Source of the DNA: Clarkia xantiana subsp. parviflora
Lineage: Eukaryota; Streptophyta; Magnoliopsida; Myrtales; Onagraceae
Length of the DNA stretch: 64,000 nucleotides
Assembly: GCA_036873135.1 (NCBI GenBank)
Contig: JAPTYO010000002.1
Coordinates: forward strand, 20,858,452 to 20,922,451
Direction of reading: 5' to 3'
Shown here: positions 10,409-20,884 of the stretch, in pieces
How the letters are laid out: every line of letters starts with the position of its first letter
How positions within the stretch are numbered: the first letter of the stretch is position 1
Program-made: the position numbers and the translations under genes
Notes under the pieces: model-generated
What the model saw: the letters and a program-made list of their open reading frames with translations, nothing else
Database searches by the model: none
What the model was told of the DNA's origin: nothing

Positions 10409-10831
10409 CCTCTCACCCACTGTTTTTTTTTTTTGGGGGGAAATCTAGGTTGCCTTGCTTCCTAAGCAACCGTTGTTAGCTCTGTACTTAATCCTTTCAT
10501 GTCATGTATATATGTATGTCCTTATGGTGAAGTCTACTTTGATACAATTTCTTCAACTTTGTTTTCGGCTGAATAGCTGGTGAGATGTAAATTTGTACAT
10601 ACTTAGATGATGATGATAAATAGCGAAAGTGACATTTGAAGTTTAATGCTGAGAAGTCTCATTCGTCTTATTAGCTTTTACTTACGTGTATGTATAAATA
10701 ATACGGTAAAGTTATTAATTATTATGAATTCTGATATTAAATTCGTCCAAAATATTCTGATATTTAAAGTTACTATCAAAATTTGATATATGAACTTATA
10801 GTATTGCAAAAAAAAAAAACTATATTATTCT
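10409..10831 (+). other. 3' UTR and downstream region of the host gene
   Basis: T-rich sequence after the TAG stop; no second gene. Polyadenylation signals are weak; GATAAATAG near 10614 and ATAAATAAT near 10695 are candidates. It runs into AT-rich DNA before the foldback MULE. Confidence 0.4.
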
Positions 10832-10840
10832 TTTGGAATA

Positions 10841-11650
10841 GGGTTTATAGGTCTTTTGGTACCCTATGTTTGCGCACTTTTGGCTTTTGGTACTACATGT
10901 TTGGTTTTGCCTATTTTTGGTACCATACGTTTGTCAACTGTTTACTTTTGGTACGACCGGTAGTTGACCGTTAGAGTTGACCGTTAAATAGTCACGTGAC
11001 TTGCAAATGCCTAACCTCAAATTTTGATTTTGTTCATTTTAGTTCTCAAATTTTTTGTCCTAACTTTTTATTTTTGCTATTTAGCCCTCAAACATTTTCA
11101 ACCGCACCCTAGGACTAAATTGACCTAGCTATGGTCCGATTCATGGCTAGTTCGGACCATGGCTAGGGTCGCCGGACACGGGCGACCCTAACCATGGTCC
11201 GACCTAGCCATGGTCGGACCATAGCTAGGTCAATTTAGCAATTGAGTCTAATTGACCCAATTGGACCCTAATGCTGAATTTACCTAGCCATGGTCCGACC
11301 CATGGCTAGGTCGGACCATGGTTGGGTCGCCCGGGTCCGGCGACCCTAGCCATGGTACGACCTAAGCATGGGTTGGACCATGGCTAGGTCAATTTAGTCC
11401 TAAGGTGCGGTTGGAAATGTTTAAGTGCTAAATTGCAAAAATATAAAGTTAGGATAAAAATTTGAGGACTAAACTGAACAAAATCAAAACTTAGGGCTAA
11501 GCATGTGCAAGACACGTGACTATTTAACGGTCAACTAACGGTCGGACCAAAAGTAAACAACTGGTAAACGTATGGTACCAAAAATAGGTAAAACCAAACA
11601 TGTAGTACTAAAGGCGGGCAAACATAGGGTACCAAAAAACCTATAAACCC
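10841..11650. mobile_element. Foldback Mutator-like element (810 bp)
   Basis: Exact 9-bp TSD TTTGGAATA at 10832-10840 and 11651-11659. The ends GGGTTTATAGGT and ACCTATAAACCC are perfect inverted repeats, and the arms stay complementary almost to the centre. From the outside in, each arm holds TTTTGGTAC...ATGTTTG units, a CACGTG G-box, a TTTAGTCCT-type stretch, and palindromic CCTAGCCATGGTCCGACC blocks. No coding capacity. The internal plan is shared with 38845-39520, 40661-48354 and 57311-58284. Confidence 0.9.
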
Positions 11651-11714
11651 TTTGGAATAAGACATACATTGATTTATTGTTATGATAATGAACACACTAA
11701 ATAGTAAAAGTTTA

Positions 11715-11786
11715 AGGTTCCACCGAGATTTGAACTCGGATTACTAGATTCAGAGTCCAATGTCCTAACCAATAGACCATGGAACC
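11715..11786 (-). tRNA. trnQ-CUG: tRNA-Gln (anticodon CUG)
   Basis: The minus strand begins GGTTCCATGG and ends CGGTGGAACC plus discriminator U, giving a 7-bp acceptor stem. The D-arm contains TGGTTAGGAC. The anticodon loop reads CTCTGAA with anticodon CTG, and its stem has one G-U where G-C is usual. The T-arm is CCGAG-TTCAAAT-CTCGG, and the B box is intact. A CTTTTA tract just downstream on the minus strand could terminate Pol III. No intron. This matches the usual plant nuclear tRNA-Gln except for the single stem change, so it is probably functional. Confidence 0.88.
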
Positions 11787-11905
11787 GAAATATAAGTCTG
11801 GGTGCAGTCAAAAAATATTTTACTGCAGTCATAAAGAAAATCATATTTTTAAGGGTTGAAAAATACTATACATAATTGAACATTTTATGGTATGTATTAT
11901 ATATA

Positions 11906-12534
11906 ATTTTTTTTTTTTAAGTATGTCATTCAATTAAAAATCAAACAACAAGAGTACAACATCGAACTACAAACAACCAACAATCAAGCCAAACAACCAA
12001 CAACAAATTTTTAACAGCACCAAGAAAGACAACCGAAACTAATCAGTATAATCGGGTTTTGAAAATGTCGTAGGTTATTGAAAGCATTAAATAGTGATAA
12101 AAAAACAAGAAGGAGATACTAAAGGTCTAAACAACAGAAGTGAATCTGTCATAATCTGGATATTTGTGGGATACGATGTTGATATGAGGAGTCCCGTTCT
12201 ACATGTTAACGTTTCGAGCAAAAGGAAAATAAAAGAAATTAGGCTAGTCCTACAAACTTGTGTCAAGAGGATTATTCGGTCACATAGAGCTACAACTTCA
12301 AGAACAACAAAGAGAAGAATAATAGGATAAGTTAGCAACACACAAGCGCACTTGTACCAATGTTCAATCATGTGTAACCACAGTAGAGAGGCGGGGCAGG
12401 TAAGGTTCCTTCGTTTGTAAACATGACCAAAAGCCAGTGAACCAATGCATCTCGGTCTGAGGAACATCCTAATAGAACTAGCACACCTTGAAGATGTTGA
12501 AGGAGACCCTAACTTCTCATAAAGAAGAGGTTAA
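11906..12534 (-). other. 3' part of a minus-oriented retrosequence-like block with A-rich tail
   Basis: Read on the minus strand, 12534 to 11906 ends in TTGTTG-rich sequence and then an A-run (T-run at about 11909-11921 on plus), as at the 3' end of plant LINEs or other reverse-transcribed copies. It continues to the right beyond gypsy C at 19303. I see no reverse transcriptase motif in any frame. Origin unknown. Confidence 0.4.
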
Positions 12535-12539
12535 CACTG

Positions 12540-13350
12540 TGTTGGGATCAATATGACGTGGCCTGAAACTTCTGGTAATGGATTTCGAGGTCTCGCCGGT
12601 AGCTGGCTCCTTTAGGTGTCTATCTCGACCTCGGGGGTGCTTAATTTCCTTTATGGTGCTTTTGGTAGGCGAGGACCTGAAAAGGAGTTGGGATGACTCC
12701 TGATTCCACTCTGAAGCTCAAGTCAGTAATGAAATTTAAGAGAATACTATAAAATTATGTGAACATAATCTTTTTTAATAATTAAAGTGTTTCCCTATTT
12801 ATAGGGGAGTTTTATACCAACTTTAAGTGGTGACAGCTGTGTTTTGATTGGCTGTTTAGTGGCGGTAGGCGCCTTTCTCTGATTGGTTGAGGGAGGCGGT
12901 GAAGGGTTAGTAGGTGACAAGCATGTCACCACCTCAGCATTCCTTATAGTCAAAGGTTTCTCCAACTAGGTGACAAGCACGTTGCCAGTTAAGTTTAACC
13001 TTATGACAAGGGTTTCTTCAAACCTAAAGACGGCGAGAAGGTGACAAGTATGTCGTCACCTGTCCATTTCCTTAAGAGGAAGGGTTTTCTTAATAGTACT
13101 TGGCTTCCGACTCGACTCATTCCTTAAGAGGAAGAGTTTTGAATGGTCTTGTCGCCATTCTTTAATAGTCGTCTTGAGAGTCGACCTTCTTCTATACTGT
13201 CGTCGACCATTTATCCTTGTCTTCATATTCCGAACAGGAATTGTCGTCGACTTATCTTCCTGGGATCTCGACTTGGATGTCTGCGAATTTCGAGGATTCC
13301 AACTTCAAGGTTGTCGACCCTTGTAAGGTTACCTCGAATCATATCCAACA
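12540..13350 (-). repeat. 3' LTR of gypsy C
   Basis: Starts TGTTGGGATC and ends ATATCCAACA on plus, so TG...CA ends are intact. Nearly the same sequence is at 18488-19297. Confidence 0.92.
12795..12803 (-). promoter_or_regulatory. TATA box in gypsy C LTR (copy also at 18742-18750)
   Basis: TATAAATAG on the minus strand, in the same place in both LTRs; the expected promoter of the element. Confidence 0.6.
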
Positions 13351-13364
13351 CTTGCCCCCGAGAC
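13351..13364 (-). other. Polypurine tract of gypsy C
   Basis: The minus strand reads GTCTCGGGGGCAAG immediately before the 3' LTR; the same GGGGGCAAG tract precedes the 3' LTRs of family B (47531-47541, and near 60166). Confidence 0.75.
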
Positions 13365-13500
13365 ATAAGTCGTTTACCTTTAAAATAAAGGGAATAGGGG
13401 TTATGTCGAGTACCTTTAATGATGAGGAGAGAACTCCATTCTTTTATTCTTTTAGCCTGAACTCTCGTTTGTCTTTGGCTTTTACAGACTTGAGGAGTTG

Positions 13501-13918
13501 GTAATATGATCGTTCTCCTTTATAGAGGCGATTTTCGGAAGTCGTGGAGTCAGTATTATGACTGATCTCCTGGATCGTCGCCGACTATATGAAGTCGAGG
13601 AGTCAGTATTATGACTGATCTCCTTTGTAGAGGTGACTTTCGGAAGTCGTGGAGTTAGTATTATGACTGATCTCTTGGATCGTCGCCGACTATATGAAGT
13701 CGAAGAGTCAGTATTATGACTGATCTCCTTTGTAGAAGCGAATTTCGAAAGTCGTGGAGTCAGTATTATGACTGATCTCCTGTATCGTCGCCGACTATAT
13801 GAAGTCGGGGAGTCAGTATTATGATTGATCTCCTTTGTAGATGCGACTTTCGGAAGTCGTGGAGTTAGTATTATGACTGATCTCCTGGATCGTCGTCGAC
13901 TATATGAAGTCGAGGAGT
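13501..13918 (-). repeat. Tandem array, unit about 107 bp, about four copies, in gypsy C
   Basis: The block ACTATATGAAGTCG recurs near 13580, 13688, 13794 and 13901. Each unit contains two copies of GTCAGTATTATGACTGATCTCC-like sequence (sometimes GTTAG). It lies in the noncoding stretch between integrase and the 3' LTR, the position where Tat-clade elements are known to carry variable tandem repeats. Confidence 0.85.
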
Positions 13919-13961
13919 ACTGTTTGACACATCAAGAAGAAAGAAATCATTTATTTATTTA

Positions 13962-15050
13962 TCATTTTATTGTAGTAGATATACATAAAGAATTTTCTAG
14001 ACATAATTTCTTCAGGTGTTCTGCATTAAAAGTCCTGTTGAGGCGTTGCCCCTGTGGATCTTCTAATTTGTAGGCGTTGGGACATGGTATGTCGATGATG
14101 ATATAAAGACCTTCCCATTTTGGAAACATATTTCCTCTTTGATCAACTGTTAAAAACTCATTCCTTCGTAAAACCTTCTCACCCAAGAAGAATTGGCGTC
14201 GCCCTACTTTCCGATTAAAATACCTAGCAGTGGCGAGCTTCATTCTTCCCTGAGTTTCCTCGGAGGCCCACCTTCTTTCGTTGACGAGATCCAAGACAAT
14301 ATTCCTTTATTCGTCATTCTGGTCGATCTGATATGTGGCGACTCTCTGGGAGATATTAGCTACCTCAATAGGTGAGACAACTTCCGACCAATAGACCATG
14401 CTAAAAGGAGTTTCGCCGGTGGCTCTTTTGGGTGTGGTTCTGAGTGCCCAAAGTACTTGGTCCAACTTTTCTACCCAACTTCCTTTTAGAGAGGCCACCC
14501 TCTTCTTTAGTCCGTTAAGGATCGTTTTTTTGGCTGCCTCGACTTGACCATTTGTCTGTGCATGATGGACAGAGCCGAAACGATGATTTATAAGCATTTC
14601 CTCGCAGAAGTCGGCAAGCTCATCACTGGAGAACTGGGGACCATTATCGCTGATGAGGATTATTGGCACCCCATATTGACATATGAATTTTTCTCGTATG
14701 AACTTGATCATCTGGAAAGTAGTTGTCGATGCCAGTGATTTTGCTTCTATCCACTTGGAGAAATAGTCGATGGCGACCACAATGTGCGTCCGTTGACCTG
14801 TGGATTTAGGCAAGGGCCCGATGAGATCGATTCCCCATTGTGCGAAAGGCCAGGCGCTCATCATCGGCGTCAGCTCTGCTGGTGGCCTCATGATTCTGGG
14901 AGCGTAAACTTGGCAGGCAGGGCAGGCTTGTACAAGTGTTATCGCCTCTTTATGCATAGTTGGCCAGTAGAATCCCTTTCGCAAAGCTTTTAATACCAGA
15001 GTTTTAGCTCCCTCGTGGCATCCAGCGTCGCCTTTATACAGGTCTTCCAT
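13962..15050 (-). pseudogene. Integrase of gypsy C (broken)
   Basis: Minus strand. The zinc-binding region (CHEG...GFYWPTM...QACPACQ) is followed by the catalytic core with Asp in WGIDLIGPLP, Asp in ISDNGPQF and Glu in NGQVEAAKK, so the DDE triad is present. The C-terminal GPY-like module (WEGLYIIIDI...NAYKLEDPQG) is in a second frame at 13962-14294; a frameshift or stop near 14300 separates the two. The N-terminal zinc region is also shifted relative to 15034-15291. Normal role is insertion of element cDNA; this copy cannot be made as one protein. Confidence 0.85.
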
Positions 15051-15482
15051 TATCTTTTCTGTTTGAGGGGCGGCTACACATCGGAGATAAGGGGTGGCGT
15101 ATCCTCTTTTGTAGAGGTATCCATGTCATTCTTTGGATTTTAGTTGCCTCCAGTGAATCCTCTGGAAGGTTTCCCTTTTCCAGAAAATTCTGGATGGGAG
15201 TAATCCATGAGACGAGGGCTTGGATGTTGAGAACTTTAGCCCTTACTTCCACGGCTGAGTAGAGAGAATTCTCGATGAAGTGTACTGGCACCGGTGGGGT
15301 ATTTCCAAAGAAAATTTACTAAAGGCGTCAGCCTCTTGATTGCTTTCTCGAGGGATAGCCTGTATTTGGAAATGAGGAATGTCCCGTACGAGTCGTCGCA
15401 CCTATTCCACGTACTTCTTCATATTTTCTCATTTGGCGACATAGGTTCCATTTGTCTGATTGACAATTAATTCAGAGTCGCA

Positions 15483-15866
15483 TCATACCTTTAAGTTGGT
15501 GATTCCCATGCCTTTGGCTATACGAAGGCCTGTTAACAGAACCTCATATTCAGCTTCATTATTGGTAGCTCGAAAGGTCAAGGCCAACACGTACCAGAGT
15601 GGCTCTCCATCAGGTGGCGCCAGTACTAATCCTGCCCCACATCCCAAGGAGGAGGATGAACAGTCAGTATAAAGCAACCACGACATAGTGTCGTTGGCAG
15701 TGTTCTCTGGCGTGGCTTTCACATGTTCTTCTTGTGGGAGGACGATAGGTTTGGCATCTGGTGTCGCTATATTTTCTGCTATAAATTCGGCTAGCGCTTG
15801 GCCCTTAATAGCCTTTCGTGGCAAATGAATGCGAAATTCACTTAGTTCCACCGCCCATTTGACCAT
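15483..15866 (-). pseudogene. Second (archaeal-type) RNase H of gypsy C
   Basis: Minus strand. LLYTDCSSSSLGCGAGLVL carries the first catalytic Asp, and ATNNEAEYEVLLTGLRIA the Glu. An in-frame TGA then precedes the DSELIVNQTNG segment that holds the next Asp. This domain, placed between the ordinary RNase H and integrase, is diagnostic of the Tat lineage. Nonfunctional as it stands. Confidence 0.85.
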
Positions 15867-15992
15867 TCTTCCCGAAATGTCGGGCTTCTGTAAAAGTTGC
15901 TTTAGAGGTTGATTGGTAAGTACTGTGATTTCATGGGCGTGGAAATAAGGTCGCAGCTTTCTCGCCGCTATCAGTAGGGCATATAAATACTT

Positions 15993-16889
15993 CTAGATTT
16001 CCATGTAGTTGGCTTCTGCGACGCCAAAAAGCTTGCTAACATAATAGATTGGGATTTGAATGTTGCACGTTTCTTTGATGAGTACTGAGCTCACCACCGC
16101 CGAGCTTACATTTAGGTAGAGGAATAAGGGATCCTCGGGTAATGGTTTCGTCAAGGCGGGGAGCGAGTGGAGGTGCTTCTTCAGCTGTTGGAAGGCTTCT
16201 TCACATTCATGCGTCAACTCGAACTTCTTGTTTGCTCTTAATATTTTAAAGAAAGTGAGGGATTTATCGCCTAATCTTGCCAGGAATCTTCCCAGGGAGG
16301 CTAACCTTCCGTTGAGACTCCGTACATCCCTATGACATGTAGGCAAGGACATCTCTTCTATGGCGGTGACCTTCTCCGGGTTGGCCTCAATCCCTCTCCA
16401 GCTGACCATAAAACCCACAAATTTCCTAGATTGAACACCAAAAGCGCACTTGGTTGGATTCAATCTTACTTGGTGGCGTCGCATGCAGGCGAACGCCTCT
16501 TGTAGATCTTGGACATGGTCCTGGCTCCTCTTTGTTTTGACCAACATGTCGTCGACATAGGCCTCCATTTTTCTTCCTATCATGGATTTGAAGAGCTTGT
16601 TGAACATTCGTTGATAAGTGGCTCCAGCGTTAATCAAACCAAAAGGCATGACCTTATAGTGGTAGATGTCGCTATCAGCAAAAAAGGCGGTATGGGCTTC
16701 ATCGTTGGGATGCATTTGTATCTGGTTGTATCCTGAGTATGCATCCATGAAGCTTAGAAGCTCATGTCCCGAAGTAGCGTCGACAAGTTGGTCGATCCTT
16801 TGTAAGGGATAAGAATCTTTAGGACATGCTTTGTTGAGATCTCGAAAATCCACTCTCATCCTCCATCTTTTATTGGATTTTCTCACCAA
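15993..16889 (-). pseudogene. Reverse transcriptase and start of RNase H of gypsy C
   Basis: Minus strand, 298 codons open. RMRVDFRDLNKACPKDSYPL, FMDAYSGYNQIQMHP, MPFGLINAGATYQRMFN and the catalytic box YVDDMLVKTK are all intact. Ordinary RNase H begins (DPLFLYLNVSSAVVSSVLI, with Asn where Asp is usual) and ends at an in-frame TAG after NYMEI. Upstream, reading through a stop near 16920 extends into the expected RT N terminus (WVANPVLV). Confidence 0.9.
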
Positions 16890-17488
16890 GACCGGGTTGG
16901 CAACCCATGTTTGGAATCGTATTTATTTTACAAAACCGGTCTCGACCAGCTTCCCCACTTCTTGGCGTATCGCCGCCTTCTTCTCTGCTCCCATAGATCT
17001 TCTTTTTTAACTATAGGTTTCGCAGCTGGATCTATTCTTAGCTCGTAGGAGATAATATCGGGACTTATTCCTGACATGTCGCTGGGTTACCAAGCAAATA
17101 GCTCCTTATACTCCCTAAGGAGGGCAGTTATTCTTTTGGCTAATTCTGGCTGTAGAGCAGCTCCAATCTTAACCATTTTATCGTCCCCCTCAAGGGATAC
17201 TTCTACAAACTCCTCCATTGGGGCTGGTCGTCCGCCTTCTTCCCGGGGATCTTTGTCTGTCACGATCCTTTGATTACGGCTTCAGAGGAGATTGACGTAA
17301 CATTGTCGAGATCCCTTTTGGTCGCCCCACACCTCTCCCATTCCATTATGAGTGGGGAATCTCATGACTTGATGGGCAGTGGAAGGGACGATGTAATTGT
17401 AATTGAGGGTCGTCCTTCCCAATATGGCGTTGTAGGCGTTTATTCGGTCGAAGACCACGAAACGCTCCTTCAAATGCAAGGCCTTCCA

Positions 17489-17761
17489 TCATTGGCCCAA
17501 GATCATAGGGAGTTGTATTGCCCCCAGGGGGTAAGTTGTTCTCCCTGCAAATCCTACCAATGGGGAAGTCATCTCTTGAAGATCTTCCTTTTTGTATCCC
17601 ATCGCGGCGATAGCCTCGAAGGTGATTACGTCGGTAGAGCTTCCTCTTTCGACAAGTATTCTTTTAACCTCGAAATCACTTATCCGAGTTGTGATCACCA
17701 AAGCATCTTCATGGAGCGGTGTTGTTTTGGTTAAGTCATCTGTGGAGAAGGTGACTGCCAT
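17489..17761 (-). pseudogene. Retroviral-type aspartic protease of gypsy C
   Basis: Minus strand. The context RILV...GSSTDVI matches the Tat protease active-site region, but where relatives have Asp-Ser/Gly-Gly this copy reads Glu-Arg-Gly, so the catalytic Asp is lost. The frame continues as 17282-17479 after a break. Would process Gag-Pol in an active element. Confidence 0.7.
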
Positions 17762-17766
17762 TGGCT

Positions 17767-18499
17767 CTAGCTCCCTTGATCTCTAGTGAGTATCCAGCGA
17801 GGAAACGTTTTGACTTGCGTAAGCGTCTTGAGCGATGCTCGACTCTCCTCCGGCCGCAAATCCTCCCGACAAAACATTGATGTCAATGTCTGGAGGGTTC
17901 TCCATCTTCGACCTTCATGGGCCCGACGACGATGATGTCGTTGAATTTCTCTTTGCATAAATTTTAGCTCTCTCCTTGCGAGGTGGAAATCTTCTGTTTT
18001 GTGCCCCTCTTCTTGGTGACTTTCACAGTAGGAGAGGGGACATCGAGTTCCTTCCGTCATTTGAAGTGCTTCCAACCTCTGCTGAGTTTATCGGAATTCT
18101 CTTGAGGAAACACCTCGGATGGACGAGCTCTCACCTCGACCTCGAGGGGTGTTTGTTGGGTGGAGCGATTCGCCCGAAACTGTTCTACCCCGATGTGGCA
18201 TGTCACTCTTTGAATTAGATCTTCCCACCTCACAACGGGTTCCGTGTATTGAGTGATGACTAAAGGTTGGAATTATGGTCCCAACCCTCTGAAGAATGTG
18301 CGAATGACTTCTTCCTCCCCAAGTTCACCTCCACTGTAGGCTCCTTGGAGACGCCTGAAATAATCTTCCAAGGTTTCTGTCGATCCTTGGGAGAAATGCT
18401 CTGATCTCCTTGTTTGGTTTTTTTTATCGAGTTTCTCCTTGGTTGTGCCATGACTTTTTTATCACCGTTCCCACAGACGGTGCCAAATATTGGGATCAA
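17767..18499 (-). pseudogene. Gag region of gypsy C, fragmented
   Basis: Minus strand. The leader frame (18260-18499) starts next to the primer site; a later frame (17767-18075) has CESHQEEGHKTEDF, resembling the CCHC-type Gag zinc finger with altered spacing and a missing last Cys. Between them the frame is broken. Confidence 0.6.
18467..18486 (-). other. Primer binding site of gypsy C
   Basis: The minus strand reads TTGGCACCGTCTGTGGGAAC one base inside the LTR. Family B has the same motif with TGGCGCCGT (41915). The TGGCGCCGT core fits a tRNA-Asp 3' end, but the match is short. Confidence 0.7.
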
Positions 18500-19297
18500 A
18501 ATGACGTGGCCTGAAACTTCTGGTAATGGGTTTCGAGTTCTCGCCGGTAGCTAGCTCATTTAGGTGTCTATCTCGACCTCGAGGGTGCTTAGTTTCCTTT
18601 GTGGTGCTTTTGTAGGCGAGGACCTGAAAACGGGTGGGGATGGCCCCTGATTCCACCCCGAAGCTTAAGTCAGTAATGGAATTTAAGATAATACTATAAA
18701 AGTATGTGAACGTAATATTTTTTAATAATGAAAGTGTTTCCCTATTTATAGGGGAGGTTTATACCGACATTAAGTGGCGGCAGCTGTGTTTTGATTGGCT
18801 TCTTAGTGGTGGTAGCCGCCTTTCTCTGATTGGTTGAGGGAGACGGTGAAGGGTCAGTAGGTGACAAACATGTCACCACCTCAGCATTCCTTACTGTCAA
18901 AGGTTTCTTCAACTAGGTGAGAAGCACGTTGCCACCTAAGTTTAACCTTATGAGAAGGGTTTCTTCAAACCTAAAGACGGCGAGTGGGTGACAAGTAGGT
19001 CGCCACATGTCCCTTTCCTTAAGAGGAAGGGTTTTCTTAATAGTACTTGGCTTCCGACTAGACTCATTCCTTAAGAGGAAGAGTTTTGAGTGGTCTTGTC
19101 GCAATTCTTTAATAGTCGTCTTGAGAGTCTACCTTCTTCTATACTGTCGTCGACCATTTATCCTTGTCTTCATATTCCGAACAGGAATTTTCGCCGACTT
19201 ATCTTTCTGGGATCTCGACTTGGACGTATTCGACTTTTGAGGATCCCGACTTCAAGGTTGTCGACCCTTGTAAGGTTACCTCGAATCATATCCAACA
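18488..19297 (-). repeat. 5' LTR of gypsy C
   Basis: Begins TATTGGGATC (TG end changed to TA) and ends ATATCCAACA, followed by the CACTG TSD. Confidence 0.92.
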
Positions 19298-19302
19298 CAC
19301 TG

Positions 19303-20390
19303 TATAGACTTGGAAAAACCCAAATCTAGTACGATAAAGTAACAAGGTGACTGGTGGCGTGGTAGTTCAAAGGTCCAGTGAACTAGAGGAGTAGCTATTC
19401 CAATTCGGTGATGTAGATGGCAAGATTGTGTTCGAAAGCCAGGGTGGTACAACATGTGTTAAAAGATCGGGCTGAGATGTGATGTGAATTAAAAGTTTAA
19501 GTTTGAATATATGAACACATTCATCCACAAAGTACCGACCACGATCTTCTAACCAACATAGCAAGGCTAACAAGTAGTCCGGAAAGCAGCACAAGTGGTT
19601 GGGAAAATCATCAACCAACGACTGTCCAAGAGGGGATAAAACCCAAAGAGTGTCTAATACTAAAGGATGTTGAGGTTGTAGAGACTTACTCGAGCAGTAA
19701 ATGACCAAAATGATTTTGCTAACCGTACTGTGGAGTGAACGGGCATGTTCCAAGTGGGCCATGAACCATCGACGATGTCGAAAAGTGTCGGGGACCATGC
19801 TAGAGGTTTCTGAAGCTTGGGTGCACCTAAAAAAAGGAGTTCAGCGGAAACGCGCAGAGGGGCTGCTCTCCAAGACGGAGTCCCGACGACAGTTTGGAAG
19901 ACGCCATGGGTTGGACCGAGGTCCTTATATGACAGGTGGAGCGGCGACGGGGCCACCGAAGAGTTCGGGTGGCACCAGATCTGACTCGAAGACGATGATG
20001 ATCTGTTGAAGAGCTACTGGACCTAAATATAAAGGTTTCGATCAGAGGAGAAGATGTGGTGTGGCTAAGCCTTTGGGTGAGGCGGCTGGGGCGAAGGGGA
20101 CGGCTGAGGCGTTGGTCCGCTCTAGCTCTGTCTCAAGCACTGGTAAGGTCGTCCGAATTCTGAACGGCTCCAAATATAATAGGTCCTGCCGAAGGGGGGA
20201 GGGGGGTTGTTTAGGGGCACGGTGAATTGAGGATAAATGGGGAAAGCACAGTGCCGGGAAACCCAGATGCGTGAAGGGCTGAGCACTGTGGACATGAGCG
20301 ATCGGCAACGGCGACAAGATGTGGAACCCTTGTGGTGGGTAAGGTGATCCTCGGTGAACATGATGAATCGTCGAAGCGGTACCGAAGGAA
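19303..20390 (-). other. Middle part of the minus-oriented retrosequence-like block
   Basis: Continues the sequence of 11906-12534 once gypsy C is removed. Several 80-140 codon frames occur in more than one frame on the minus strand but none shows a domain I recognise or a consistent frame across the block. Interrupted at 20399 by a hAT element. It could be a decayed LINE, a captured gene or a processed transcript. Confidence 0.35.
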
Positions 20391-20398
20391 ACCTCAGT

Positions 20399-20876
20399 TA
20401 GGGGTGTAAACGAGCCAAGTCGATCGAGCCGAGTATCTGACAAGCTCAATTCGACTCGACTCACTTTACTCGAGCTTGACCGAGCCTAAATTTTTCAAGC
20501 TCGAGCTCGACTCGATTCAATGCTCGACGAGTTCAAGCTCGGATCGACTCGACTCGATAAGTTTAAATTCAATTAAATCATAAATGATGCACCTTAGCTT
20601 GACCTCAAACTTGACTCGATTAGGTTTTTGGCTCGATTTTGAGCTCGAAATCGACTTGATATATAGATATATAATATTATGTAAAGCTCAAACTCGACTC
20701 GAATAGGCAAAAAAAAACTCGAATAGGCTCGCAAGCCTCTCGAGTCGAGTATCGCTGAACTCGTATTTGACTCGGCTTCAAAAAAAGCTCGACTCGAAAT
20801 TTATCGATTCGAATTCGAATATCAACCGAGCCGATCTCGAATAGCTCACGAGTAGCTTGACTCGTTTACACCCCTA
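20399..20876. mobile_element. Nonautonomous hAT element, TIR TAGGGGTGTAAACGAG
   Basis: Exact 8-bp TSD ACCTCAGT at 20391-20398 and 20877-20884. Ends are TAGGGGTGTAAACGAG and its inverted copy CTCGTTTACACCCCTA. The interior is made of CTCGACTCGA-type repeats; no coding capacity. Confidence 0.93.
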
Positions 20877-20884
20877 ACCTCAGT

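Larger units (their letters stand above)
12540..19297 (-). mobile_element. Tat-like Ty3/gypsy retrotransposon C, complete but decayed
   Basis: Exact 5-bp TSD CACTG at 12535-12539 and 19298-19302. LTRs of about 810 bp (12540-13350, 18488-19297), primer site next to the right LTR, polypurine tract next to the left LTR, so it reads on the minus strand. Domain order from 5' to 3' is gag, protease, RT, RNase H, second (archaeal-type) RNase H, integrase; the second RNase H before integrase marks the Tat clade. Many stops and frameshifts break the polyprotein. A 107-bp tandem array lies between integrase and the 3' LTR. Confidence 0.92.

Noticed and set aside
19367..20464. Minus-strand frames of 80-143 codons between gypsy C and the hAT element
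   Set aside because: Overlapping frames without domains, and one crosses into the hAT element; kept only as part of an unidentified block.
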